From contig NZ_MWQE01000006.1 of the NCBI RefSeq assembly GCF_002210285.1, positions 110,699-174,698 of the forward strand: a DNA stretch of 64,000 bases. Reading direction: 5' to 3'. The position numbers and the translations under genes were made by a program. A model generated the notes under the pieces. The model made no database searches, was not told the DNA's origin, and saw nothing but the letters and a program-made list of their open reading frames with translations. Every line of letters begins with the position of its first letter. Positions within the stretch are counted from its first letter, which is position 1. Positions 51,991-60,616 of the stretch are shown in pieces. Source of the DNA: Fibrobacter sp. UWR2. GTDB taxonomy: Bacteria > Fibrobacterota > Fibrobacteria > Fibrobacterales > Fibrobacteraceae.

Positions 51991-53577
51991 ATGGCAAAAA
52001 ATCAGGTGCTGATACAGTTTGTTCTTTCTGCGAAGAATAATCCAAATAATATGCTTGTGTTTTGGTCGAGCGTACTGGAAACAAATGCTGAAGAAATTGA
52101 TACAATTTTTTTGAAATCAAATTTTGATGATGTTCCAGTGAATAAAGAGATTAATCTGAGAACAGAATTTAAAATTTTTAATGAAAAATTTGTTTCAGGA
52201 TATCAAAGAAGAAATCCCGTTTTTCTTTCAATAGATTGTGGCCGTACAAAGGGGTCTCCCTATCATTTTGCTTGCTCTTTTTTAGAAAATTTTTACGATG
52301 TCGATTTTCTAAAAAAATATGCCCAATTTCTTCAAAAAATTGAGGAAATTTCGAATTTTTGTTTTTCAGAGTATGATAAATTGCAAATACAGCAAAAAGT
52401 GATGTCTGAAATAAAAAAAATAATCGGGTTAGATATTTTAGATCATGGATCGATTCCGGGAAGTATTGCTGTTTATAAAAGGCTGCCTAACTTTTTTCTT
52501 AGACATAATTTTAATGCGGATAATGGTAATCGCTATATAAGGTATTTATTTGACAAAGAAGAAGGGTGCTCGTATCTAGTGAATGTTGAAATTCCTGATG
52601 ATGCCGGCAAGATTCTTTACAAAGAAATTCATAATCTAGAACCGAACCAAAATATTAATCTCCCTGGTTTGGAAGAACTTGAAAATTTTGGTAGGACACA
52701 TTTTTCTATATATAAAAAAGATTCAGCAGGAAGAACAAGTATTGTTTTTGAGGAGCGAAGTTCTTTAATCAGGTCTATTTCAATAGGAATGAATGTTGGG
52801 GGCGGAAATCATAAAATAATTCAAAATAGATTTCTTAGTAAGAAAAGAGACGAGATTGCTTTAAATGATTATTCAAATTTTGTAATTGCTGGAAAGAAGG
52901 ATGTTTTTGATATTGAACGGGATTATAAGAATGAATTTTGGGGAAAGCAAAAACAGTATCTTGGATCTTTTTTCTTCTCTGATGACGAATCTGGTAGAAG
53001 GAATTTCTTGGATTGGGCTAGAAGTGTATTGCAAACAGCAAAAGAAGTATGTATAATTGATCCTTTTTTTGATCTTGATGGGTTGAATGATTTTAATTCA
53101 TGTGTGACTACATATTTTAACTTGACTATTTTAACAACCGATCCATCTGAGCGTCCAAGCGACTCTGCTTCTAAATCTAAAACGGATCCAAAAGATTTGT
53201 TGAATAGCGTTTATCGTTCATTTTCAAATGCTCAAGTGTATTTTCTTAAAAGGGAAAAATTACACGATAGATATCTGATTATTGATAGTGGAAATGAATC
53301 TGTTTACTATAGTTTGAGCAATTCATGGAATGGGACTGTTAATAATTACAGCCTTTTTATCCAAGAACTTGAACTTTCGATTGCTTTACAAGTAAAAGAC
53401 GTTTACGCAAAATACCTCGTAAAAGATTTTTTGCAAAAAAAAGAAACTCCCAAACAAAAGATTGAATATATTGTTCCTTCTTTTTCAAAAGAAGAAATTC
53501 AAAAAGATTTTTTTTGGCTAAAAGAATTAAATGAAAAAATTGATAATGAAATTTTTGAAAAAAAATTTATAAGTTGA
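51991..53577 (+). CDS. Large protein with PLD-like HDRYLIID motif (VPA1262-like), lead gene of a 3-gene operon
   Basis: A 528-residue protein without signal peptide. The C-terminal third carries EVCIIDPFFDLDGL (about residue 352-366) and HDRYLIID (H425, D426), spaced as in phospholipase-D-like nuclease domains where HxK becomes HDR. The N-terminal half has no recognised domain; it has the general look of proteins named VPA1262 in defence islands, which I cannot verify here. The stop overlaps the next gene's TTG start. Very AT-rich (low GC), like its two partners. Confidence 0.72.
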   Translation: MAKNQVLIQFVLSAKNNPNNMLVFWSSVLETNAEEIDTIFLKSNFDDVPVNKEINLRTEFKIFNEKFVSGYQRRNPVFLSIDCGRTKGSPYHFACSFLENFYDVDFLKKYAQFLQKIEEISNFCFSEYDKLQIQQKVMSEIKKIIGLDILDHGSIPGSIAVYKRLPNFFLRHNFNADNGNRYIRYLFDKEEGCSYLVNVEIPDDAGKILYKEIHNLEPNQNINLPGLEELENFGRTHFSIYKKDSAGRTSIVFEERSSLIRSISIGMNVGGGNHKIIQNRFLSKKRDEIALNDYSNFVIAGKKDVFDIERDYKNEFWGKQKQYLGSFFFSDDESGRRNFLDWARSVLQTAKEVCIIDPFFDLDGLNDFNSCVTTYFNLTILTTDPSERPSDSASKSKTDPKDLLNSVYRSFSNAQVYFLKREKLHDRYLIIDSGNESVYYSLSNSWNGTVNNYSLFIQELELSIALQVKDVYAKYLVKDFLQKKETPKQKIEYIVPSFSKEEIQKDFFWLKELNEKIDNEIFEKKFIS

Positions 53578-54413
53578 CTCAAGCGGAATATAAAGGATGT
53601 GATTTATTTAAGGATGAACCGATATTTCCTTTGTTAACCTCAAAAATAAAATATGTTGATGAATGGAATAGGTTTGTTGAGTCGCTTGTTGTGAAGATTC
53701 TTGAGTCACAAAAGGCTATTTTCTCTTCAGAAAAAAGGATGCTACAAGGACTATCGCTAAAAAATATAAGCGACATTGATGAATGTATAAGGCTTGTTTC
53801 TGAAAAATATTTTTATGGAGATGTTTCTGTTTGCGACTTGAAAATTGATTACAGTTTTTACATAATTTTGAAAGCTGTTTTTGCAGTGGACCCTGTGGTG
53901 GTAATCAATACTCTTGTTGAAAAAGAAAAGGAAATATGCTCCATAGAAGATCATGGTTATTATGTTTCTCAGCATCTTGTTTCCTGTATGATTTCTGGAC
54001 TTCTATATAATTTTCCAGAGAGAACGCTGCGAGAGTGGATTGAGTTTGCGAATAAAACTCAAGATTGTTATTGTAAAGTGCTTGTTGCACAATGGATTTT
54101 ACATAAAAAAGATAATCTATCGTTAAAGGAAAGATTGAATCTTTTGTGTGATTTAGAGATTGAACCTGAAAATTTTGTAGTGATTCTTGCGAACTTTTAT
54201 ACGGAACAAAGAATCGTTTGTGAAGATTTGTCGCTGAACCATAAAGACTGTATTGAAAAATTCGTAAATACTCATTTTGCTGGTGATAATAATTGTCTAG
54301 TTATTTTTGCAAAGAATGCGTATTTGAGCTCGTACGAAATAGATTTTTATCGGTATGAAAACTTTGTGAAAAAAAATAGTGAAGAGAAACCAACAATATT
54401 ATTTGAATGTTAA
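53574..54413 (+). CDS. Middle gene of the PLD-like operon, unknown function
   Basis: The 279-residue product is mostly helical with no recognised motif, signal or membrane segment. It starts with TTG in the TTGA that overlaps the upstream stop, which indicates translational coupling. The end overlaps the next gene by 35 bases. Its cysteine-rich middle (CSIEDHGYYVSQHLVSCM) has no obvious metal-ligand spacing. It probably forms a complex with its neighbours. Confidence 0.65.
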   Translation: MTQAEYKGCDLFKDEPIFPLLTSKIKYVDEWNRFVESLVVKILESQKAIFSSEKRMLQGLSLKNISDIDECIRLVSEKYFYGDVSVCDLKIDYSFYIILKAVFAVDPVVVINTLVEKEKEICSIEDHGYYVSQHLVSCMISGLLYNFPERTLREWIEFANKTQDCYCKVLVAQWILHKKDNLSLKERLNLLCDLEIEPENFVVILANFYTEQRIVCEDLSLNHKDCIEKFVNTHFAGDNNCLVIFAKNAYLSSYEIDFYRYENFVKKNSEEKPTILFEC

Positions 54414-54969
54414 TGGAAAATTTAAACCTTTTAAACAAAAAAACTTTCTTGATTCTCGAGACGGTTTCCCGTTTGATAAGTGTTTTTTTGCCTATTCAAG
54501 GAAATCAATGAATAGAATTAGAACCGCGATTAATGAGGCTATGGATAGAGCGGAAGAATATTGTAATTCAAAAAAAATAGAAGTTTATCCTAGGTATTTT
54601 TTGAATGTGGAATTAGAAAAAATTGGTAATCCGCCGCATGTTTTTACATTTAAAGAACTTGAAAATGTTTTAAAAAAGGGGGACGATAAGAAGAGAAATA
54701 CGCTGGTTGTTGATGAAAATGGAAATTTTGCTCTTGTCCAAAATGATGCAATGTCATATCCGGTAAGATTTGAAATGTTTTGTTCTGGAAACGGATATGT
54801 TGGTGAATCTATTCCACAAGAAGAAATAGAAGAATATTATGGAATGGCGTTGAGTGGTTGGCTGTATTATCTAAAAGAGCGTGAGCCTGTTTTTGTTGAT
54901 TACCGCATGGATTCTTTAACAAATGAAGAAAAAATCAAGCGAATAAAAAAAATAATAAAAAGTATTTGA
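54379..54969 (+). CDS. Third gene of the PLD-like operon, unknown function
   Basis: The 196-residue product, with a GTG start at 54,379 inside the previous gene, is acidic/basic mixed with aromatic residues (YYLNVNGKFKPF near the start, FFAYSRKSMNR, LSGWLYYLKE). No domain is recognised. It ends seven bases before the convergent methylase gene, so the island's two systems are tail to tail. A later start near 54,413 is possible, but the overlapping start keeps a plausible N-terminus. Confidence 0.6.
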   Translation: MKRNQQYYLNVNGKFKPFKQKNFLDSRDGFPFDKCFFAYSRKSMNRIRTAINEAMDRAEEYCNSKKIEVYPRYFLNVELEKIGNPPHVFTFKELENVLKKGDDKKRNTLVVDENGNFALVQNDAMSYPVRFEMFCSGNGYVGESIPQEEIEEYYGMALSGWLYYLKEREPVFVDYRMDSLTNEEKIKRIKKIIKSI

Positions 54970-54976
54970 AAACTTT

Positions 54977-55840
54977 TTACTGCAAGACAACAGCATTCTT
55001 CAATTTTTTCATGGATTCGGTAAATACAAGATTATCCCTGAATATCAGAATTTCTTTTCCAATCCGGTTAGACGCACTTTGTTGCAGGGAATAAAGAATA
55101 CTATTCCGGTCTGAATATAAATTCTGAATGAACGCATGGTTATCGTAGGATACCATCCAATTCTTTTTCATTGTCTGAACGAATTTTGCGAGATTTGCGT
55201 GATCATCGGCCCGGTAAAAGTTCATGTACAAATTTGGGGCTTTTTGGTAGTAAGGTGGGTCGAGGTATAAAAAGATGTCGCTTTGCATTCGTTCGCGCTT
55301 TCTTATGAATGTTAGCGCATCCTCGTTTGAAAGAACAATATTGTCCTTATAATCGTTTAGCCGCTGAATTTTTTTAATTAGCGACTTTCGATTAAATCTG
55401 GCATCTATTTTATATGCCCCGGTCTGGTCCAAACCTCCGATTACTCCGCCCTTTATGACTCCAGAAACATTTGTCCTATTTAAAAAGAAAGTTGCTTTAG
55501 CAAGATCTTCTGCAGATAGTTTCTCGGAGCTCAAATAGGCGTTGTGAAATTTTTTCCATGACGAAACCGTTAATGGGACCTTTGCGATCCATTTGCACAT
55601 TTCGTCAGAATGTTCTAATGCGTATTTCCAGAATGAAAAGATTGCCTTGTCAAGATCGTTGATGTAAATCTTCTTTACAAGCCCTTTATACAAAAGTGCA
55701 AGTGCTAACCCTGCGCCACCAGCAAAGGGCTCGGCATATGCCGCCCCAATCATTCCATTCTCTTCTAGGAATGATTCCAAAAAAGGGTAAATGAGAGATT
55801 TCCCCCCGGGATATCGGAGTGGCGAAACGGCTCTTTCCAT
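54977..55840 (-). CDS. DNA adenine methylase (Dam/DpnM family)
   Basis: A 287-residue N6-adenine methyltransferase: SPLRYPGGK (motif X), EPFAGGAGLALALLY (motif I) and the catalytic YLDPPYY (motif IV, DPPY). This is the D12-class/Dam family. It makes m6A at a short site, GATC in the best-known members but not predictable here. The start at 55,840 is the ATG in TAATG overlapping the stop of the ParB-like gene; the frame is open to 55,921 but that part lies inside the upstream gene. Confidence 0.88.
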   Translation of the reverse strand: MERAVSPLRYPGGKSLIYPFLESFLEENGMIGAAYAEPFAGGAGLALALLYKGLVKKIYINDLDKAIFSFWKYALEHSDEMCKWIAKVPLTVSSWKKFHNAYLSSEKLSAEDLAKATFFLNRTNVSGVIKGGVIGGLDQTGAYKIDARFNRKSLIKKIQRLNDYKDNIVLSNEDALTFIRKRERMQSDIFLYLDPPYYQKAPNLYMNFYRADDHANLAKFVQTMKKNWMVSYDNHAFIQNLYSDRNSILYSLQQSASNRIGKEILIFRDNLVFTESMKKLKNAVVLQ

Positions 55841-57120
55841 TATGCGTCTCCTAATCCGTGTGAAATTTTCAGCATTTTTGCAACCAATATGGAAAGAATC
55901 ATTGTTTGCTCCATGTTGCATGCCGCTTGATAGTTGTGTGCTCCTGTTTGCAACAACTGGACCATCTTTCGTGATTCTCCAACGAGATTAGATAAAGTTG
56001 TTTTTTGATCTTGGGTTAAACATTTTTTTGCGGAATCGTAGTAATCTTCCACATATTGATCGATTTTCCATTCTGGGTTCAAATTTTTTGCTGCCGTTTC
56101 TGTTAGCAGCCTTAATGACATACGAATTAGTGCTGGAAAGGAGTTCGACAGGTGAGATTGGCTGCTTTGTCTATTTTTCCAAAACCAAAACAATTCGACA
56201 ATATCTCGATATAGGTCATTTACTGGGCCTGCTTTTAGAGATAGTTTCTCTCCAAAAATGGTTTCATCATTTTTGGGGACGGTCCTTTTAGTGAAGCGTG
56301 GTGCCGGTTTGCTAGGCAAAACCTGCTTGGACTTCTCGGCGTGCTCAATCAGATGGGGCTTTATATTTTTATCGGCTTCGATTAACTGTTTGATGCTTGA
56401 GTCGAGAACATCAAATACCTGCCCGCGGCTGTTTCTGGTGGATAGGTCTCTGTTCCTGATTTTTTCTACAATGTTGTTGATGATCTTTAAATTGTCTTCG
56501 TTGGAGTGTTTGGAGTGTAACATTCCATCTTCAACTGAAAAACCAAGGGCTTTCAGATTTGTTTCCGTGAAGATTTCTTTTTTGACAAAATTTTGGTTGA
56601 GTTCTTCATTAGCGGATATTACGCCAAGCGCATCTTCTACAAGCAGGAATGGTGACTTGGGCGTCTGAGGGAAATACTTGCGTTCGAATTTTTCTCGCTC
56701 TAGTTCATCCCAAGAGCCTGCTAAACTGTGCTTTCTTAATATCCTCTGTATTGCTGTTTCTTCGGAGCAGACTGCGCAAGGCATGGTTTCCGGAAAATCA
56801 GGGATATCCAAATCCATTGTTTGGAGGTGGTTCACATATCCGAGTTTTATCTTGGCTAAAGCAATACGTCTGTTGCCGTCATATACAACAGGTTTTCCGT
56901 TCTTGTAAACAACGGTTGGCAATTCGCTGTAATCGTAGAAATCTCCCATAGTCGATACGAACTTATGCAGATTCCATTTCCCACGGGGGTCTGCATATGC
57001 TCGTTCCACAACTTCTTGGTCAGTTGCAGATTCGTCAATAGGATCACGAGGGTTCTCGGTCCAGAGGACCAAGTCCTTTACCGGAATATCAACGATTGTT
57101 TGGGTATGGAATTCGTCCAC
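55840..57120 (-). CDS. ParB/Srx-like nuclease-domain protein
   Basis: A 426-residue protein with an N-terminal ParB-like (ParB/Sulfiredoxin fold) domain: DIPVKDLVLWTENPRD, YSELPTVVYKNGKPVVYDGNRRIALAKIK (the G-N-R-R box), then a long helical C-terminus with no partition-type helix-turn-helix. Proteins of this fold can bind DNA and hydrolyse CTP or cut DNA. It lies between the OLD-like ATPase (three bases upstream) and the methylase (one-base overlap), so it is part of their operon. No parA is adjacent. Confidence 0.8.
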   Translation of the reverse strand: MDEFHTQTIVDIPVKDLVLWTENPRDPIDESATDQEVVERAYADPRGKWNLHKFVSTMGDFYDYSELPTVVYKNGKPVVYDGNRRIALAKIKLGYVNHLQTMDLDIPDFPETMPCAVCSEETAIQRILRKHSLAGSWDELEREKFERKYFPQTPKSPFLLVEDALGVISANEELNQNFVKKEIFTETNLKALGFSVEDGMLHSKHSNEDNLKIINNIVEKIRNRDLSTRNSRGQVFDVLDSSIKQLIEADKNIKPHLIEHAEKSKQVLPSKPAPRFTKRTVPKNDETIFGEKLSLKAGPVNDLYRDIVELFWFWKNRQSSQSHLSNSFPALIRMSLRLLTETAAKNLNPEWKIDQYVEDYYDSAKKCLTQDQKTTLSNLVGESRKMVQLLQTGAHNYQAACNMEQTMILSILVAKMLKISHGLGDA

Positions 57121-57123
57121 TTG

Positions 57124-58674
57124 CTACTTTTCCCATTTTTTTATTAACTCTTCAAATTTAACAATAAAATCTTCTTTGGCTCCTGGATTTGCTTCACACC
57201 ATGCAGTAATGGCCCTTGTTGCGTTTCTCCCCCAATGATGCAACTGTGAATTAAACCATTCTTTTGCTTTTTCACGATTCTCCATTATTTCATCGTATTG
57301 GTAATCTCTAAATGCAACCTGCTTGGTATAGTTGTTCCCGCATTTTTCCCAAAATGGATTGTCGTCAGGTAAATCCTTCAAATATTTTGCAAGAAGCCGT
57401 TCTGGCGAAATGTCGCCAGGCAATACCAAATAGTTTTTTAAGGTTTTTGATAGTTTCTCAACATCGTGTCTAGCATCTCCATCCAAAATTATGATAGAGT
57501 TTGGGAAGACGAAAGGAGGTATTTTTTGTTTTGTAAGTTGAATTAGGGAGGCGCAACCTATGTTGCAGTCTACGATTTTTAATGTCTTTGTTCTTGTTTG
57601 TCCCAATAGAACTTTTAACCAGCACCTTCCTTCGCCATCTTCAGAAAAGGTCATTATACGGGATTCCGTTTTCTTCGTTGACATAGCAAATAATTTGTCC
57701 ATAATATTCTCGTAAGAAATATTTTCTATACATTTTATGGTTTGGTTTATTTTTTCAAGGTAAACAAGCTTAATGTCTTTTGCTACTTTATTTTCTTCAA
57801 TTGTAGAGCATATATGCTTCAGCATTGAAAGAGAATGTGTGGTGAAAAAAAATTGAATGTCATATTTGCTGGCGTATGTACGCAACACTTCGATTAACTT
57901 TTCCTGTGAAGCGGGATACAAAGTTGCGTCTAATTCGTCAACAGCAAGTATTCCTCCGGTATATGCTGTTCCATATTTTTCTTTTAATCTTTTAAATGAA
58001 ATAAGGGCCAAAATTATTTTTCCAATGTCGTCTTGACCTGCAGAATTCATCTTCCAGTCGTAGAATTCTGTATTTGCACTTAGAGTATTTTTATTTTGAC
58101 TTTCTAGATGTGATATCTTTGTTATGGGCACATCTGGAATTATGAGAATTTTGTTATGCAATTTTTGATATAGTTTCTCTTCGCTTTCGGTTAGCTTTAC
58201 TGAATTGGACGAATCGGAAATTGCTTCGTCTTCACCTATTGGTAACAAGCGGGAGAGACTTAAATATATAACTGGCTTCGGAATGTATCCAGATCCTTTT
58301 TTTCGTGAACTTTTCTCTTTTTTCCAAAAACGGATGTGGTTTTTTCTGTCATCATTCGATTTTATGCTCTCTACGGTGAATGTCTTCCCACCGTCATATG
58401 TTAAAGTCCATTCATGTTCTTTGGGCTTGTCAAATTTCTCAGAAAGTTTGAATTTTTCCGAAAAAGAGGATTTGTAATTCCCCCCACATAAGGGTTTTTC
58501 GTTAGATAAAGGATTTTTCTTGTCTGTTATGGCGAATGGTTGGGTGAGCATACCCAAAAGAGTCGTTTTTTGAGTTCCATTTTGGCCTGCGATGACTGTC
58601 AAATTTTCACCCAGTTCAAAACCGACTTGATGAAATCCACGAAATTTTGCTATATCAATCCTCTCAATGGACAT
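57124..58674 (-). CDS. OLD-like ATPase with TOPRIM-like C-terminus
   Basis: A 516-residue ABC-ATPase: opening SIERIDIAKFRGFHQVGF, a Walker A loop GQNGTQKT (30-37) in which the Gly before the Lys is Gln, Walker B region GGILAVDELDATLYP, His loop TTHSLSML. The C-terminal part has EDGEGRCWLKVLL and SIIILDGDARHD, matching the Glu and Asp-x-Asp of TOPRIM nuclease domains, so the layout is that of OLD-family nucleases (like GajA). It is first in an operon with the ParB-like and Dam-like genes and reads towards them. Confidence 0.8.
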   Translation of the reverse strand: MSIERIDIAKFRGFHQVGFELGENLTVIAGQNGTQKTTLLGMLTQPFAITDKKNPLSNEKPLCGGNYKSSFSEKFKLSEKFDKPKEHEWTLTYDGGKTFTVESIKSNDDRKNHIRFWKKEKSSRKKGSGYIPKPVIYLSLSRLLPIGEDEAISDSSNSVKLTESEEKLYQKLHNKILIIPDVPITKISHLESQNKNTLSANTEFYDWKMNSAGQDDIGKIILALISFKRLKEKYGTAYTGGILAVDELDATLYPASQEKLIEVLRTYASKYDIQFFFTTHSLSMLKHICSTIEENKVAKDIKLVYLEKINQTIKCIENISYENIMDKLFAMSTKKTESRIMTFSEDGEGRCWLKVLLGQTRTKTLKIVDCNIGCASLIQLTKQKIPPFVFPNSIIILDGDARHDVEKLSKTLKNYLVLPGDISPERLLAKYLKDLPDDNPFWEKCGNNYTKQVAFRDYQYDEIMENREKAKEWFNSQLHHWGRNATRAITAWCEANPGAKEDFIVKFEELIKKWEK

Positions 58675-59095
58675 GCTGTACTCCTATTTTTATTCTGAAA
58701 TTAACTAGATTGACTTTGTTATGCAATAGCAACAAATGTCCGAAGATAAATTAATAATTCTTGAATGTCAAATGGTGACATTTTTGAAAAAAAATTGATT
58801 TTGCAAACAATAGTTACCTGCTTTAGTCATTCAACCATTTACGAACATACAGCTTGCTTCCTGCGTCCTGCGTTAGGCCAATAGCCACTTGCGGCAATGT
58901 TTCTTGTTGCCCGCATCTGCGTTAGGGATGGAAGCCCGAAGGGCCGGGAGGGCCGCCCGTACCTTGCGCTCGGCCCTCTAGGCGGGGGAACCGTGGGGTT
59001 ACGCCACGGTTCCGTGCCGCGAGAGCCCGCCCCTGCGCAGCAGGGAACGCCATTGCGAAAGTGAAAATAATTTACTCTATTTGTGCGTATGATGT
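58675..59095. other. Intergenic region with repeats and a GC-rich hairpin
   Basis: No gene was found. It holds AT-rich promoter-like DNA for the OLD-like operon (58,675-58,860), the second 35-bp repeat (58,910-58,944), and a long GC-rich fold: GGAACCGTGG (58,987-58,996) pairs with CCACGGTTCC (59,004-59,013), with outer arms GGCGGGG and CCCGCCC extending the stem. A partial match (GCGTTAGGCCA) is at about 58,870. It could be a degraded REP-like cluster or an unknown structured RNA. Confidence 0.5.
58910..58944 (+). repeat. 35-bp dispersed repeat, right copy
   Basis: Exact match to 49,354-49,388. The two copies are 9.5 kb apart and bracket the low-GC defence-like island. Confidence 0.8.
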
Positions 59096-59335
59096 ATGTG
59101 GTCGTTCTTCTTCGCAGTATATATGATTTTGTTGGTGTGGGGGGAGTTCCCGGACTTCCTGCCGGGTCTCAGGGAGTCCATCCTCCGCAGCCAGCGCGAA
59201 GGCTCCCTGAGGTTCGTTGAGAACCTGAAGGGCGTCGACCGGGATAGGGTCCTGTGTATCCTGCGGGGGAAGCCCAATCCCTCCGCCGAGGAACGCGAGA
59301 TCGCGGAGAAAGTTTTCCAAAGAGCATATATTTAA
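59096..59335 (+). CDS. Possible small protein, unknown function
   Basis: A 79-residue open frame with G/C-rich third positions; it begins with a hydrophobic stretch (WSFFFAVYMILLVWG) and ends in a soluble, charged part (GLRESILRSQREGSLRFVEN, then LRGKPNPSAEEREIAEKVF). The codon pattern looks like real coding sequence, but there is no ribosome-binding site at the first ATG and no family. A start at the ATG near 59,126 would leave a shorter hydrophobic leader. Confidence 0.4.
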   Translation: MWSFFFAVYMILLVWGEFPDFLPGLRESILRSQREGSLRFVENLKGVDRDRVLCILRGKPNPSAEEREIAEKVFQRAYI

Positions 59336-59484
59336 GAAGAAGGATATGGGGAGATGGCGGATGCTCTGCCGTTAGGGAAGGATGCCCGGCCTTGCCGGGG
59401 AACGCCCTAAATTCAACAATGTCAGCCGCGCCGCGAGTAGCAAGTTGAGATTTTTGGTGGTTTTTAAGGAAAAAAGAAAAAAAA

Positions 59485-59506
59485 TATTCTAAAATGGAAT
59501 AATTGC
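59485..59506 (+). promoter_or_regulatory. Operator-like repeat, copy 1
   Basis: TATTCTAAAATGGAAT followed by AATTGC; contains ATTC-N7-GAAT. A second copy (two mismatches in 22) lies 51 bases downstream at 59,536-59,557. Both are upstream of the toxin-antitoxin pair, where the antitoxin usually binds. Confidence 0.5.
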
Positions 59507-59535
59507 ATTGAAATTTGACCAAAATTTTTATATAT

Positions 59536-59557
59536 TATTCTGAAATGGAATAAATGC
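59536..59557 (+). promoter_or_regulatory. Operator-like repeat, copy 2
   Basis: TATTCTGAAATGGAAT followed by AAATGC; the same ATTC-N7-GAAT core as copy 1. It is about 40 bases before the toxin ATG. Confidence 0.5.
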
Positions 59558-59598
59558 GTTTTGGTTAAAGGACTGAAAATGAAATAATAGGAGTCGTT

Positions 59599-59922
59599 AT
59601 GCCGCAAGCAATGCAGCCGTGGGAATACAATATTGCCCCGTGCTATTCAAAATCCACCGCTGAAAAAATTTCAAATAAACACACGCAGGAATTCCAAAAC
59701 GTATTCAAGAATCTGGATACTTACAAAAAAACGCTAGATGCTGGAGTTCCTTTAGAACAGGCAAAAAGAACGCTCCCGTTTGTTCATAACGAACAAAAAG
59801 GATTGCTTGCCATAGATCAACGGCCGCCTAAAGGAGGTGTTCAACTTCGGTTGTACATTTATCCGCAAGAGCAAACTCGAATGATTCATCTAACGTCAAT
59901 TGGCGATAAACAATCGCAATAA
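59599..59922 (+). CDS. HigB/RelE-like toxin candidate
   Basis: A 107-residue protein with a C-terminal RLYIYPQEQTRMIHLTSIGDK, a beta-rich end with the Y/H-I-x-x-IGDK pattern of RelE/HigB mRNA interferases, and a helical N-terminus (YSKSTAEKISNKHTQEF). A GGAG site precedes the ATG. It is followed after 74 bases by an XRE-type antitoxin gene, the toxin-first order of HigBA systems. Catalytic residues cannot be named with confidence. Confidence 0.72.
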   Translation: MPQAMQPWEYNIAPCYSKSTAEKISNKHTQEFQNVFKNLDTYKKTLDAGVPLEQAKRTLPFVHNEQKGLLAIDQRPPKGGVQLRLYIYPQEQTRMIHLTSIGDKQSQ

Positions 59923-59996
59923 AAAGACATAAAGATCGGACATCAGTTCATCCAAACGCTATGAAACAACTTGCAACCCACCCTCAGGAGATCAAC

Positions 59997-60536
59997 ATGG
60001 ACCAGAGATTATCGACCATATCAGATTTAATGAACGAAATGGGAGTTGAAAAAGAGACTGCAAAACAAGTAACGGAAAACATCAAAAATTACAGTATTAG
60101 CCAAAATCTGACAATTCTCCGAGCCAGGGCGAATTTTTCGCAATCCGAAATGGCGAAGAAGATGAAGACCTCGCAATCTTTCATTTCTAAACTTGAAAGC
60201 GCTAGCAACGATCAAATCAAAGTTGACGATATGTGCGCATTCCTTGCCGCACTCGGTTACGAGACAACCATAACCATTTCCAAACCACAAAATATTGCTC
60301 AGAAAATTAAGGCGAGTTATTGCCAGTTAGTCGATTTGGTGAAAGAACTGCAAAAGTATGCCGTCAACGACGAAGCGATTCTTGAAGGTATAGCGGGATT
60401 TGAAACCGAGGCTGCCAGAAATGTTTTGGACTTGGCGTCAATGCTTATTGAAAGTTCTTCTGCAAAACTCGATAAAATCCATCCGCGTCAGGAACCTCGG
60501 ATTATTCTTCAAAATGAGAATGTGAATAGGCCCTAG
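59997..60536 (+). CDS. XRE-family antitoxin-like regulator
   Basis: A 179-residue protein with a Cro/CI-type helix-turn-helix (ILRARANFSQSEMAKKMKTSQ, then FISKLES, about residues 38-65) and a helical C-terminus. The ATG at 59,997 has AGGAGA six bases upstream; the extra 12 codons from 59,961 have no such site. It should bind the repeated operator upstream and repress its own operon with the toxin. Confidence 0.82.
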   Translation: MDQRLSTISDLMNEMGVEKETAKQVTENIKNYSISQNLTILRARANFSQSEMAKKMKTSQSFISKLESASNDQIKVDDMCAFLAALGYETTITISKPQNIAQKIKASYCQLVDLVKELQKYAVNDEAILEGIAGFETEAARNVLDLASMLIESSSAKLDKIHPRQEPRIILQNENVNRP

Positions 60537-60616
60537 CAATAAGCAATATCCCGATTCTGACGGGAGTGGCGGCATCTTAATGCGCGTGAATGCCGGACTC
60601 ACACAGGCTCATTTTG

